Positions 27,523-36,782 of a stretch of 64,000 nucleotides of DNA are shown here, in pieces; position 1 is the stretch's first letter, and each line of letters starts with the position of its first letter. Origin of the DNA: Prevotella sp. (lineage in GTDB: Bacteria; Bacteroidota; Bacteroidia; Bacteroidales; Bacteroidaceae); the NCBI GenBank assembly GCA_017554145.1, contig JAFZIZ010000005.1:124001-188000 (forward strand), read 5' to 3'. Both the position numbers and the translations under genes were made by a program. The notes under the pieces were generated by a model. The model was not told where the DNA came from. It did no database searches and saw nothing but the letters and a program-made list of their open reading frames with translations.

Positions 27523-29925
27523 ATGAAACTGCCTCACATTTTCAGACATAACAGTTCCATTGCTGATAGGCTGACATGGCGTGTCATCCTATCTATGACT
27601 GTTATATTTACTATCATCCTGGCTTTTATCCTCTTTATCATTTGGGCAGTGGCTTTCTATATTCTCTTGGGACTGAACAGTACCGCTATGGAAGTCTCCA
27701 ACGAGAAAATCAACAATGTCTTCGTTACTGTCGAGACAGCCGTTTCTAATAATATTCCAGAAGTTGAGGAGAATATCGGTAACGACCATCGTCTGTATTT
27801 CGCTCAAGAGAATCTGTTAAAACTGAATCCCAATATCGTGGGAGCTGCAGTAGCTTATAATCCTGACTATGAACCAAAGAAAGGAGAACTATTCTCACCT
27901 TATGCTTATCGCGATAGCACAGGCATCCACACTAAACAATTGAACGACCAGTCATACGACTATCTCCATCAGGAATGGTATCTGCAACCTATCGAACAAG
28001 GAAAGGGTGTCTGGTCTGAGCCTTATATTGATAAGGGTGGCGGAGAAATCCCAATGATTACCTATTCATTACCACTCACTAACAGCAAAGGAGAGATATA
28101 CGCCGTCCAGACAGCAGATATCTCATTAGACTGGCTGACAGACCTTACCCAGAAAATGGACAGTGCCTTCAATGAGGATTTCAATCTGTCTTTGGATGAA
28201 GACCTTGTCAACAATGCCTATAGTTTCATTGTTTCTCGTAAAGGTACCTTTGTGGTACATCCTGACAAGGATATGGTACTCAAAGAGAGTCTCTACACCT
28301 TCTTCAAGAAAAACACCAACAAAAATGACAGCATCGTTCACGCTGTACTGAATTCAAAAGAAGATAGTGTATTTTCCTTTTCTGACAAGAACGGCCGTTT
28401 ATACACATTGTTCTATGCACCTATCGAACATACTGGATGGACCATGGGAATTATCGTTCCTACAAGGAACATCATGAAGCCTATCCTCTATTTCTTAGGC
28501 GTTCTTATCTTATTGATGGTGGTAGGACTTTTCATCATTGCACTCATCTGTCGGAAAGTCATCCGTAATATTACCAAGCCAATACAACGCTTTGCAGTAT
28601 CAGCCGACGAGATAGCCAAAGGAAACTTTGATGCACCGTTGCCTGTCATCAGAAGCAAGGACGAAATGCGTCGCCTGCATGACTCATTCAAACTTATGCA
28701 GTTCTCACTGGTTGAGCGTATCGAAGAACTGAAGACGGTCAATGAAGAAAAAGGTCGTATTGAGGGAGAACTCACCATTGCCCGTAATATTCAGATGGCA
28801 ATGCTGCCAAAGGTCTATCCTCCCTACCCCGACCGTAATGATATTGATATCTATGGACAGCTGACTCCTGCTAAGGAAGTCGGTGGAGACCTCTATGATT
28901 TCTTTATCCGTGACGAGAAACTGTTTTTCTGTATCGGTGACGTGAGTGGAAAGGGCGTTCCCGCCTCGTTGGTCATGGCGATGACACGTGCCATGTTCCG
29001 TACAATCTCCGCACATGAGAATCGTCCTTCTAAGATATTAAATATCATCAACGATGCCATGTCGGATAACAACGACTCCAGTATGTTTGTTACGTTCTTT
29101 GTCGGAGTACTTGACCTACCCACAGGACGACTCAGATATTGTAATGGCGGACATAACGCTCCTATTACCATCTATCAAGATCGCATCCGTTTCTTTGATG
29201 TGATTCCCAACCTGCCGATTGGCATTGTCAAGTCTTTCGACTTTAAAGAGCAAGAGACCATCATGCCTCAGGGAGCCTCTATCTTCCTCTATACCGACGG
29301 ACTTAACGAAGCAGAGAATAGAGAACATGAGCAACTGGGCGATGATAAGGTTTTGGAGGTTGCCCAACAAATGGCATCACTCTCTGCAGAGGAACAAACC
29401 AATCTAATGACGAAGGCGGTAGAGGAACATATCAACGGTGCAGAACAAAGTGACGACCTGACGATGTTGAGCATCAAGTATCTCCATCAACAAGATGAAG
29501 ATGCCAAAACGCGCCGTCTCACGTTGAAGAACGATGTGGAAGAACTCACGAAACTTCCTGAGTTTGTCGATACCGTCTGCGAAGAGGCTGGTGTTGACAT
29601 GGCATTGATTGCCAGTCTGAACCTCGCTTTGGAAGAAGCTGTTACCAATGTTGTACTCTACGCCTATGAAGGTGGAGAGGGAACCGTGGATATCGATGCT
29701 GTCTACACAAATAAGTATCTGAGATTCATCATCACAGATAGCGGTATCGCCTTCGACCCGACCAAGAAGGAAGAGGCTGATACGACTTTGAGTGCGGAAG
29801 AACGCCCGATTGGCGGCCTGGGCATCCATCTTGTCAGACAAATCATGGATTCTGTCAACTACGAGAGGATCGACGGCAAGAACGTGCTGACACTCATTAA
29901 GAAACTGAAACCAACTAAAAAATAA
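27523..29925 (+). CDS. Sensor SpoIIE-type phosphatase fused to RsbW-like kinase (1)
   Basis: 800 residues from the ATG at 27523. Order: membrane helix (about 21-51), periplasmic dCache-like sensor (about 52-315), membrane helix (about 316-345), HAMP (about 345-400), PP2C/SpoIIE phosphatase (about 416-655, with E-V-G-G-D-L-Y-D-F and G-D-V-S-G-K-G-V-P-A), and a C-terminal GHKL ATPase like RsbW (about 669-800, with E-E-A-V-T-N-V-V, D-S-G-I-A-F-D-P and G-G-L-G-I-H-L). In partner switching these two activities normally remove and add phosphate on a STAS protein. Having both in one chain, with two STAS genes downstream, suggests a bifunctional switch. It is paralogous to the gene at 30875. Confidence 0.93.
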   Translation: MKLPHIFRHNSSIADRLTWRVILSMTVIFTIILAFILFIIWAVAFYILLGLNSTAMEVSNEKINNVFVTVETAVSNNIPEVEENIGNDHRLYFAQENLLKLNPNIVGAAVAYNPDYEPKKGELFSPYAYRDSTGIHTKQLNDQSYDYLHQEWYLQPIEQGKGVWSEPYIDKGGGEIPMITYSLPLTNSKGEIYAVQTADISLDWLTDLTQKMDSAFNEDFNLSLDEDLVNNAYSFIVSRKGTFVVHPDKDMVLKESLYTFFKKNTNKNDSIVHAVLNSKEDSVFSFSDKNGRLYTLFYAPIEHTGWTMGIIVPTRNIMKPILYFLGVLILLMVVGLFIIALICRKVIRNITKPIQRFAVSADEIAKGNFDAPLPVIRSKDEMRRLHDSFKLMQFSLVERIEELKTVNEEKGRIEGELTIARNIQMAMLPKVYPPYPDRNDIDIYGQLTPAKEVGGDLYDFFIRDEKLFFCIGDVSGKGVPASLVMAMTRAMFRTISAHENRPSKILNIINDAMSDNNDSSMFVTFFVGVLDLPTGRLRYCNGGHNAPITIYQDRIRFFDVIPNLPIGIVKSFDFKEQETIMPQGASIFLYTDGLNEAENREHEQLGDDKVLEVAQQMASLSAEEQTNLMTKAVEEHINGAEQSDDLTMLSIKYLHQQDEDAKTRRLTLKNDVEELTKLPEFVDTVCEEAGVDMALIASLNLALEEAVTNVVLYAYEGGEGTVDIDAVYTNKYLRFIITDSGIAFDPTKKEEADTTLSAEERPIGGLGIHLVRQIMDSVNYERIDGKNVLTLIKKLKPTKK

Positions 29926-29934
29926 AACTATCAT

Positions 29935-30870
29935 ATGAAACGCATCTTGACATATTTGTTGTTTCTCTCCTGTACAATAGCCTATGCACAGGACAAACTG
30001 ATTTTCACGCCGCAATGGACGGCACAAGCTCAGTTTGCCGGTTATTATGTGGCACAGGAAAAAGGCTTCTACAAGGAAGCAGGGATTAATGTGGAAATTG
30101 TCCATCCGTCTGTCACCCAGTCTGCCATGGGACGTATCCGCAATAACGAGAGTCACGCAACCACTTTGCAGTTGGTTCAAGCAATGGACATCATTGACAA
30201 TGGCATTCCTCTGGTTAACATTCTGCAAACCTCTATGAATAATGCCTTGGTCATTGTATCGCGCCGCAACAAAAACCCCTTAACGCAGAAAGGGGCAAAG
30301 GTTGGTATTTGGAATGCTGGATTCGGACAACTCGCCATCTGTATGAGCATCAAAGAAGGACTCGAATATGAATGGATACCCTATGCCAGCAACATCAACC
30401 TTTTTGTATCAGGTGCTATCGACGCTACCTTGGCCATGAGTTATAATGAGTACTACCAATTGAAGCAAACAGGAATCAATTTGACGAAAGACAATGTGTA
30501 CCGCTTCTGTGATCATGGTTATAATGTTCAAGAAGACGGTGTATATATGACGCGTGATTACTACAATAAGCACAAAGATCAGGCACGCCGCTTTGCCGCT
30601 GCGAGCAAAAAAGGATGGGAATGGGCTGCCGCTCATCCAGAAGAGACATTGGAAATCGTCATGCAATATGTACAAAAGGAACGTATCGCCACCAACCGCA
30701 TCCTGCAGAAACTGATGCTTGAAGATATTCTTAGACTACAAATAGATCGTGAGTCCAAGAAACGTGAATTCCGTCTGCGCCCAGATATGGTGAAGCAAGC
30801 CAGCAAACTGATGGTAGAACATATGATGTTGGGACGTGAAATAACTTATCAGGAAATTATAGCGAAATAA
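29935..30870 (+). CDS. Periplasmic binding protein, THI5/NMT1-like
   Basis: 311 residues with a cleavable signal peptide (about 1-18, A-Y-A then Q-D). The mature part begins like THI5/SsuA binding proteins (F-T-P-Q-W-T-A-Q-A-Q-F-A-G-Y-Y-V-A) and keeps the two-lobe length. No ABC permease or ATPase gene is present. It sits 9 nt after the first sensor phosphatase and 4 nt before the second, so it may hand its ligand to their sensor domains rather than to a transporter. Ligand unknown; pyrimidine-like or sulfonate ligands are typical of the family. Confidence 0.85.
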   Translation: MKRILTYLLFLSCTIAYAQDKLIFTPQWTAQAQFAGYYVAQEKGFYKEAGINVEIVHPSVTQSAMGRIRNNESHATTLQLVQAMDIIDNGIPLVNILQTSMNNALVIVSRRNKNPLTQKGAKVGIWNAGFGQLAICMSIKEGLEYEWIPYASNINLFVSGAIDATLAMSYNEYYQLKQTGINLTKDNVYRFCDHGYNVQEDGVYMTRDYYNKHKDQARRFAAASKKGWEWAAAHPEETLEIVMQYVQKERIATNRILQKLMLEDILRLQIDRESKKREFRLRPDMVKQASKLMVEHMMLGREITYQEIIAK

Positions 30871-30874
30871 TGAT

Positions 30875-33226
30875 ATGATGAATCTGACAAAACATATCCG
30901 GAACTCACTATCCACCAGGCTCAGCCTATGGATCGTTATATTTGCAGCCCTCATCTTCCTCATTGCTATGGGTTTCTTGTTCTATGAGTCACGTGAAGCG
31001 ATACGCAAGGAAGCCATCAATCATGCTACCCAGATATTGGACAATACTGCAGAGCGCGTAAATACTATTCTCACAAAAGTAGAAGTAGCAACGAACAATA
31101 CCGACTGGCTCGCTGCACGTCATCTGGATGCCCCTGACTCTATGTTTGTCTACACCAAGCGCATCCTGAAGAACAATCCCGACCTGAATGGTTGCTCTAT
31201 TGCTTTTGAACCTTATTTCTTCAAAGACCGTGGGCGTTATTTCTCTGCCTACTCTCTGAACGATCACGGTGAAATCAAGACGATACAGGAAGGTAATGAG
31301 CACTACGAATATTTCTCCTTTGACTGGTATCAATTGCCGAAACTGTTGGATCGCCCTTGTTGGACGGAGCCCTTCAGTGACTACAATCCAGAAGGTATCT
31401 ATTCTGCCGATAGGATTATCTCCTATTGTAAGCCGTTGAAAGACGGTCAGGGAAAGTATGTCGGCACCATCTCCGTCGACCTTTCGTTAGACTGGCTTTC
31501 AAATACTATTTCGGCCGTGAAGCCCTACCCCAATTCCTATAGTATCATGATTGGACAAAGTGGTACATTCTTCGTGCATCCTGACACGACGAAACTATTC
31601 TATCAGACTATCTTTACCGAGACATTGGAAAAGCCTGATACCGCTATGACCAACCTCGGACATGCGATGCAGGCTGGCGAGGAAGGTATGCGTCAGATGG
31701 TGATGGATGGCAAAGACTGTTACGTATTCTACAAACCATTGGGAACTACGGGATGGAGCGTTGCCATCGTTTGTACAGAGAGTGATATCTTCGGAGGTTA
31801 CCACCGATTGGTGAACATCGTTATTGCCATTATCGTCATCGGACTAGGTATCATGCTCTATGTATGCAGTCGTGTGATTACCAAAGAACTGAATCCACTC
31901 CAACAACTGGCACATGAGGCAGAAGCCATTGCTTCAGGACAATTTAACGAAACACTCCCACCGACCAATAGGACTGATGAGATAGGAAAGCTTAGTCAAT
32001 CCTTCAGTAACATGCAGCAGTCACTGAATAATTATATAGAGGAACTGAAAGAGACCACAGCATCAAAGGCGTTGATAGAAGGAGAGTTGCAGATTGCAAG
32101 CAATATCCAGATGTCGATGTTACCTAAGATATTCCCTCCCTACCCTGACCGTAATGATATTGACATCTTCGGACAACTGACTCCTGCCAAGGAAGTCGGT
32201 GGCGACCTCTATGATTTCTATATCCGCGATGAAAAGCTGTTCTTCTGTATCGGTGACGTAAGTGGCAAGGGCGTTCCTGCCTCGTTGGTGATGGCGATGA
32301 CACGTGCGATGTTCCGTACCGTTTCCGCTCATGAGAACCAACCTGCAAAGATTGTCAATGCTATCAATGGAGCCATGTCGGAGAGCAACGACTCCAATAT
32401 GTTTGTCACGTTCTTTGTCGGAGTGCTCGATTTGCCTACAGGACGACTGAGATATTGTAATGCAGGACATAATGCTCCCATTGCCATCACGCATGAGAAT
32501 GCACATTTCCTTGATATCATCCCCAACCTGCCCTTGGGTATTTTGGCTGATTTCCATTTTGAGGAACAGGAGGTACAGATACCTCATGGAGCCTCTATCT
32601 TCCTCTATACAGATGGACTCAACGAGGCAGAGGATATTAATCACGCACAATTGGGTGATGAGAAAATTTTAGAAGTCGCCCAACAAATGACTACCCTTTC
32701 TTCCAGAGAACAGATTAGTCTCATGGCTAAAGTCGTGACAGAGCATGCCAACGGTGCTGAGCAAAGTGATGATTTAACCATATTGAGCATCAGGTATCTC
32801 CATCAGCAAGACGAAGATGCAAAGTCTCGCCGTCTCACTTTGAAAAACAATGTTGAAGAACTCACGAAACTACCTGAGTTCATCGATACTGTCTGCGAAG
32901 AGGCTGGTGTTGACATGGCACTGATTGCCAGTCTAAATCTTGCTGTAGAAGAGGCCGTCACCAATGTCGTACTCTATGCCTATGAAGGTGGAGAGGGAAC
33001 CGTGGATATCGATGCTGTCATCACCGACAAACAACTCAGATTCATCCTCACAGACAGTGGTATTGCCTTCGACCCGACCAAGAAGGAAGAGGCAGATACG
33101 ACTCTGAGTGCGGAAGAACGTCCGATTGGCGGACTGGGCATCCATCTCGTCAGACAGATTATGGACTCTGTCAACTACGAGAGAATTGACGGCAAGAATA
33201 TTCTAACCCTCATCAAGAAACTATAG
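30875..33226 (+). CDS. Sensor SpoIIE-type phosphatase fused to RsbW-like kinase (2)
   Basis: 783 residues (the second Met at 30878 is equally possible). Same layout as the gene at 27523: membrane helix, periplasmic sensor, membrane helix, HAMP, SpoIIE phosphatase, RsbW-like ATPase. The cytoplasmic half is nearly identical to its paralogue, while the sensor half is clearly diverged, so the pair may read different signals into the same output. It starts 4 nt after the binding-protein stop. Confidence 0.93.
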   Translation: MMNLTKHIRNSLSTRLSLWIVIFAALIFLIAMGFLFYESREAIRKEAINHATQILDNTAERVNTILTKVEVATNNTDWLAARHLDAPDSMFVYTKRILKNNPDLNGCSIAFEPYFFKDRGRYFSAYSLNDHGEIKTIQEGNEHYEYFSFDWYQLPKLLDRPCWTEPFSDYNPEGIYSADRIISYCKPLKDGQGKYVGTISVDLSLDWLSNTISAVKPYPNSYSIMIGQSGTFFVHPDTTKLFYQTIFTETLEKPDTAMTNLGHAMQAGEEGMRQMVMDGKDCYVFYKPLGTTGWSVAIVCTESDIFGGYHRLVNIVIAIIVIGLGIMLYVCSRVITKELNPLQQLAHEAEAIASGQFNETLPPTNRTDEIGKLSQSFSNMQQSLNNYIEELKETTASKALIEGELQIASNIQMSMLPKIFPPYPDRNDIDIFGQLTPAKEVGGDLYDFYIRDEKLFFCIGDVSGKGVPASLVMAMTRAMFRTVSAHENQPAKIVNAINGAMSESNDSNMFVTFFVGVLDLPTGRLRYCNAGHNAPIAITHENAHFLDIIPNLPLGILADFHFEEQEVQIPHGASIFLYTDGLNEAEDINHAQLGDEKILEVAQQMTTLSSREQISLMAKVVTEHANGAEQSDDLTILSIRYLHQQDEDAKSRRLTLKNNVEELTKLPEFIDTVCEEAGVDMALIASLNLAVEEAVTNVVLYAYEGGEGTVDIDAVITDKQLRFILTDSGIAFDPTKKEEADTTLSAEERPIGGLGIHLVRQIMDSVNYERIDGKNILTLIKKL

Positions 33227-33240
33227 TTTAGAATAAGAAA

Positions 33241-35031
33241 ATGGATCAGATCTTTTTCATAGGAATCAGCCTGCAGGGATGGATAACCCTCGTTACGGTG
33301 ATGAGCATCTTCATCGTGATGGCGCGTACCCGTATTCCTGCCGTAGTGGCATTCCTTGGTGCCCTGACAGTTCTGTTAGTTACAGGTATCGTCACTGAGG
33401 CAGAAGGTCTGGCAGGATTCGGCAGTGAGCCAGTTGTCGTACATGCTGCCTTCTTCGTCGTCATGGCGGGACTGATGCAGACAGGTGTGCTCTACTGGTT
33501 AACCAAGCATTTGTTAGGCACCCCCAAGAACTACCAACAGGCCATCGTCAAGCTGATGGTACCTATCGCGTCGTTAGCAGCCTTCCTGAATTCCGTCAAT
33601 GTCGTGGCATTGTTCATCGACGTAGTGAAGATATGGGCCCGTAAACTCAGTACACAGCCCTCGCGCCTGCTGATACCCTTGAGCTATGCTGCCACTTTGG
33701 GTGGTACGTGTACGTTGCTGGGTAACTCTTCCAATCTGGTGATTTCCGGCTTGTATGCCGACCAGACGGGAAAAGCATTGAATTTCTTTGACCCATTGAT
33801 TCCCGGTCTGTTCTGTACCATCGTCGGAACCATTCTCGTCATTCTGTTCCGTAATATGATACCACGCAGAGAGTCACCCGAAACCTCCTTCGAATCGACC
33901 AGTGATTATACCGTCGAACTATTGGTACCCACCGAGAACGAAGCCGTAGGACTGACTACTGACGAGGCAGGGCTGCGTAACGTACGAGGCGGATCACTCA
34001 TTGAAATTGTCCGTTTCGATAAGGAAATTATCGCACCCGTTCCCAAAGATGAGTTCATTCTTGGAGGTGACCGCCTCATCTATTCCGGACAGATCAATGA
34101 GATTCTGGAACTGAAGCGCACGCATGGACTGGTGGCTGCCGACCATCATGTCTACAGTATCAGCGAGATAGACAACAACCGCAAGATGCGTACTGCCTAT
34201 GTGGGCTTTGGCAGCGACCTGATTGGTTCACGCATGAGTAGCAATGAGTTTGAGCGTCGCACGGATATCACGCTGGTAGCCGTTGCCCGTCAGGGAAAGC
34301 GTGTTGACGAACAACCTCGTGAAGTAGAGTTGGAGGCCGGTGATACGTTGCTGTTGGAATGTCCGCCTAAGGACGACACAGAGATTGCCCAGATGACGAA
34401 AGGCAGTCTGACCTTCTTCGATTCCCACTTCATTCCGCAGTTGGGCAAGAAGACCATCTATTCCTCTGTCATCCTCATCGTGATGTTCCTCCTATCGATG
34501 TTACATATCCTGCCGCTGATGGCTACTACGATGCTAGCTGCTGGTGCGATGCTAATCCTCAAATGCTGTCGTGCACAGAACGTGACGCGATATATTGAAT
34601 GGGACCTCCTCTTGATACTCGGTGCAACGGTGGTATTCAGTACCGCCATCACCAAGACGGGTATCGCGGCTGTCATTGCTACGGGTGTCTTGGATATCTG
34701 CGGCCATCATCCGCTACTAATTATGGCGGTGTTGTGTATCCTCGCTTCATTGGTCAGTGAATTGGTCAGCGATGTCGGTGCGAGTGGTGTGTTCTTCCCT
34801 ATTGCTTATCAGGCAGCGATAGACCTGGGGTGCAACCCGATGCCGTTTGTCATCTCACTGATGCTTGCCGTAACGACGAGTTTCGCCTCGCCCATCGGTT
34901 CCAGTACCCACATGCTCATCTACGGTCCTGGTGGTTTTAAATTCACTGACTTCATGAAGATCGGTCTATGGATGCACCTCTTCCTGTTGGCCGCCAACCT
35001 GCTGATAGTAAACATTGTTTATCCATTGTAA
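33241..35031 (+). CDS. SLC13-type transporter with two RCK_C domains
   Basis: 596 residues. Membrane segments occupy both ends, and two TrkA-C (RCK_C) domains fill about residues 217-390. Family features include N-S-V-N-V-V-A-L-F and S-S-T-H-M-L-I-Y-G-P-G-G near the C-terminus. SLC13/DASS carriers move dicarboxylates, sulfate or similar anions with Na+. It is a paralogue of the gene at 60352. Its location between the sensors (14 nt upstream) and the STAS genes (24 nt downstream) suggests that its substrate relates to the sensed signal. Confidence 0.88.
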   Translation: MDQIFFIGISLQGWITLVTVMSIFIVMARTRIPAVVAFLGALTVLLVTGIVTEAEGLAGFGSEPVVVHAAFFVVMAGLMQTGVLYWLTKHLLGTPKNYQQAIVKLMVPIASLAAFLNSVNVVALFIDVVKIWARKLSTQPSRLLIPLSYAATLGGTCTLLGNSSNLVISGLYADQTGKALNFFDPLIPGLFCTIVGTILVILFRNMIPRRESPETSFESTSDYTVELLVPTENEAVGLTTDEAGLRNVRGGSLIEIVRFDKEIIAPVPKDEFILGGDRLIYSGQINEILELKRTHGLVAADHHVYSISEIDNNRKMRTAYVGFGSDLIGSRMSSNEFERRTDITLVAVARQGKRVDEQPREVELEAGDTLLLECPPKDDTEIAQMTKGSLTFFDSHFIPQLGKKTIYSSVILIVMFLLSMLHILPLMATTMLAAGAMLILKCCRAQNVTRYIEWDLLLILGATVVFSTAITKTGIAAVIATGVLDICGHHPLLIMAVLCILASLVSELVSDVGASGVFFPIAYQAAIDLGCNPMPFVISLMLAVTTSFASPIGSSTHMLIYGPGGFKFTDFMKIGLWMHLFLLAANLLIVNIVYPL

Positions 35032-35055
35032 TCATATAAACAAAATAACAGGCTT

Positions 35056-35364
35056 ATGAAAACTACATTCCGTGAGGAGAACGGCAAATACATTGCCACA
35101 TTGGAGGGGCGACTGGATACAGTTGCCTCCGAGCAGACCGCAAAAGAGTTGTCAGTACTTGATGACTGTATGGGTCACGACATCGTGATCGATTGTACCA
35201 AACTTGAATATATCAGCAGTTCTGGTTTGCGTATTCTGCTGAACATACGCAAGAATGCCGCTGCCAATCACAGCAAGGTTACTCTCATGAACATCAACGA
35301 CGAAATTAGAAAAGTATTCCAGTTGACTGGATTCATTTCATTATTTGATATTAAAAACCAATAA
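35056..35364 (+). CDS. STAS-domain anti-sigma factor antagonist (1)
   Basis: 102 residues, a single STAS domain. The phosphorylation site Y-I-S-S-S-G-L-R (Ser54-56) is intact, preceded by D-C-T-K-L-E. It is the expected substrate of the kinase and phosphatase domains of the two sensor proteins upstream. An almost twin gene follows 11 nt later. Confidence 0.93.
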   Translation: MKTTFREENGKYIATLEGRLDTVASEQTAKELSVLDDCMGHDIVIDCTKLEYISSSGLRILLNIRKNAAANHSKVTLMNINDEIRKVFQLTGFISLFDIKNQ

Positions 35365-35375
35365 TATTTAGCATT

Positions 35376-35678
35376 ATGACAATTGAAATTAAAGAACAGA
35401 ATGGCGGTCTCATCGCTTTGATGGATGGTCGTCTCGACACTCCTGCTTCCGTACAGGCAGCAAAGGACATGCAACCCTTGATGGACAATGCAGACAAGGA
35501 AATCACTCTCGACTGCACCAAGTTGGAATATATCAGCAGTTCCGGTCTCCGTCTCTTCCTGAGTCTCCGCAAAGAGACTTCCGCTAAGGGTGGTAAAGTT
35601 ATCATTGAGAACATCAATGATGAAATCAAGAAGGTCTTCATGATGACCGGTTTCTACAATCTCTTTGAGATTAAGTAA
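35376..35678 (+). CDS. STAS-domain anti-sigma factor antagonist (2)
   Basis: 100 residues, a single STAS domain with the same D-C-T-K-L-E-Y-I-S-S-S-G-L-R core as its neighbour (Ser54-56) but diverged flanks. Two antagonists beside two bifunctional sensors suggest a paired circuit. It is 3 nt before the (p)ppGpp synthetase-like gene, implying coupled expression. Confidence 0.93.
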   Translation: MTIEIKEQNGGLIALMDGRLDTPASVQAAKDMQPLMDNADKEITLDCTKLEYISSSGLRLFLSLRKETSAKGGKVIIENINDEIKKVFMMTGFYNLFEIK

Positions 35679-35681
35679 ACG

Positions 35682-36776
35682 ATGGAAGACTACGGACTGG
35701 ATATGCACTGCACACTGCTGATAGAAGACTATCGGGAGAAACTTCCCGTATATCGTCTTCTTCAGCAGGTTGTGATGAAGAAGCTTGCCGAATTGGTTAA
35801 GCAGGCCGGTATTGAACTGAACTCCATGGAGTCACGCATCAAGGGCGAGGCTTCGTTGGCTGGTAAACTGGAGCGGAAGGGTTCCAAGTATCAGTCCATC
35901 ATGGATATCACCGATATCTTCGGGGCTCGCATCATTACGTTCTATAACGAAGATGTAGACCGTATAGCTTCGCTGGCCGAGAACCTTTTCGATGTTGACT
36001 GGCCTAACTCCATCGACAAGCGCAAGATGCACCAGTTCGACAGTTTCGGCTATAACTCGTTGCACTACATCTGCCGCCTGCCCAAATCACTATATTACGA
36101 TGAAAAGCATCCTGAGCTCAACGAGATAGCCTTCGAGTTGCAGATGCGTACAGCATTGCAGCATGTATGGTCTGCTATCCAACACGACATCGGCTACAAG
36201 AGCGAGATTGAGACTCCAATGGAGTATCACCGCGACCTCAGTCGTCTGGCTGGTATGTTGGAACTCGCCGACAATGAGTTCAGCCGTATCCGTGCTGACA
36301 TCAGCGACTATCGACGACGCATACAGAGTCTGGTACAGGACGGTAAGTTAGAGGAAGTATCGCTCGACGGTGACACATTCCGTTCCTACATCGACATGCA
36401 ACCCTTCGACAAGTTGAACCGCCAGATAGCTGCCATCACGCAGGCCGAATTGCATCAAACCTCGCCGATGCCCTATCTACCGCTTCTCCGTTCGCTTGGT
36501 ATGAATACGTTAGGTGACGTAGAACGCATGATGGATGAGAACTACGATGACGCTTATCAGTTGGCGCTCTTCCAGTTGGGATCTACCGACATTGACATTC
36601 TCTCCTCCAACATTGGTTTACAGAACCTATGTATCGTCCGTATTTTAAAAGCTGGTGAAGGAATGCTAGGACTACGCAAGATGTTTGACATCATCAATGG
36701 TGCTTCAGAACAGAATGCTATTATGGCGGAGATGGTGATGCAACAGGCAGCGAAACTCTCCTTCATGAACCAATAA
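35682..36776 (+). CDS. RelA/SpoT-type synthetase-domain protein
   Basis: 364 residues. The N-terminal half matches the (p)ppGpp synthetase fold: R-I-K-G-E-A-S (52-58), K-L-E-R-K-G (62-67), D-I-T-D-I-F-G-A-R-I (75-84, with the metal-binding Asp78), G-Y-N-S-L-H (123-128) and F-E-L-Q-M-R-T (151-157, with Glu152), then H-x-W near 161. These are the residues needed for synthesis, so it may be active. There is no HD hydrolase, TGS or ACT domain. The last 150 residues are an unrecognised helical region. It lies in the STAS operon, suggesting that STAS proteins control it or act beside it. Confidence 0.85.
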   Translation: MEDYGLDMHCTLLIEDYREKLPVYRLLQQVVMKKLAELVKQAGIELNSMESRIKGEASLAGKLERKGSKYQSIMDITDIFGARIITFYNEDVDRIASLAENLFDVDWPNSIDKRKMHQFDSFGYNSLHYICRLPKSLYYDEKHPELNEIAFELQMRTALQHVWSAIQHDIGYKSEIETPMEYHRDLSRLAGMLELADNEFSRIRADISDYRRRIQSLVQDGKLEEVSLDGDTFRSYIDMQPFDKLNRQIAAITQAELHQTSPMPYLPLLRSLGMNTLGDVERMMDENYDDAYQLALFQLGSTDIDILSSNIGLQNLCIVRILKAGEGMLGLRKMFDIINGASEQNAIMAEMVMQQAAKLSFMNQ

Positions 36777-36782
36777 TTGCCC

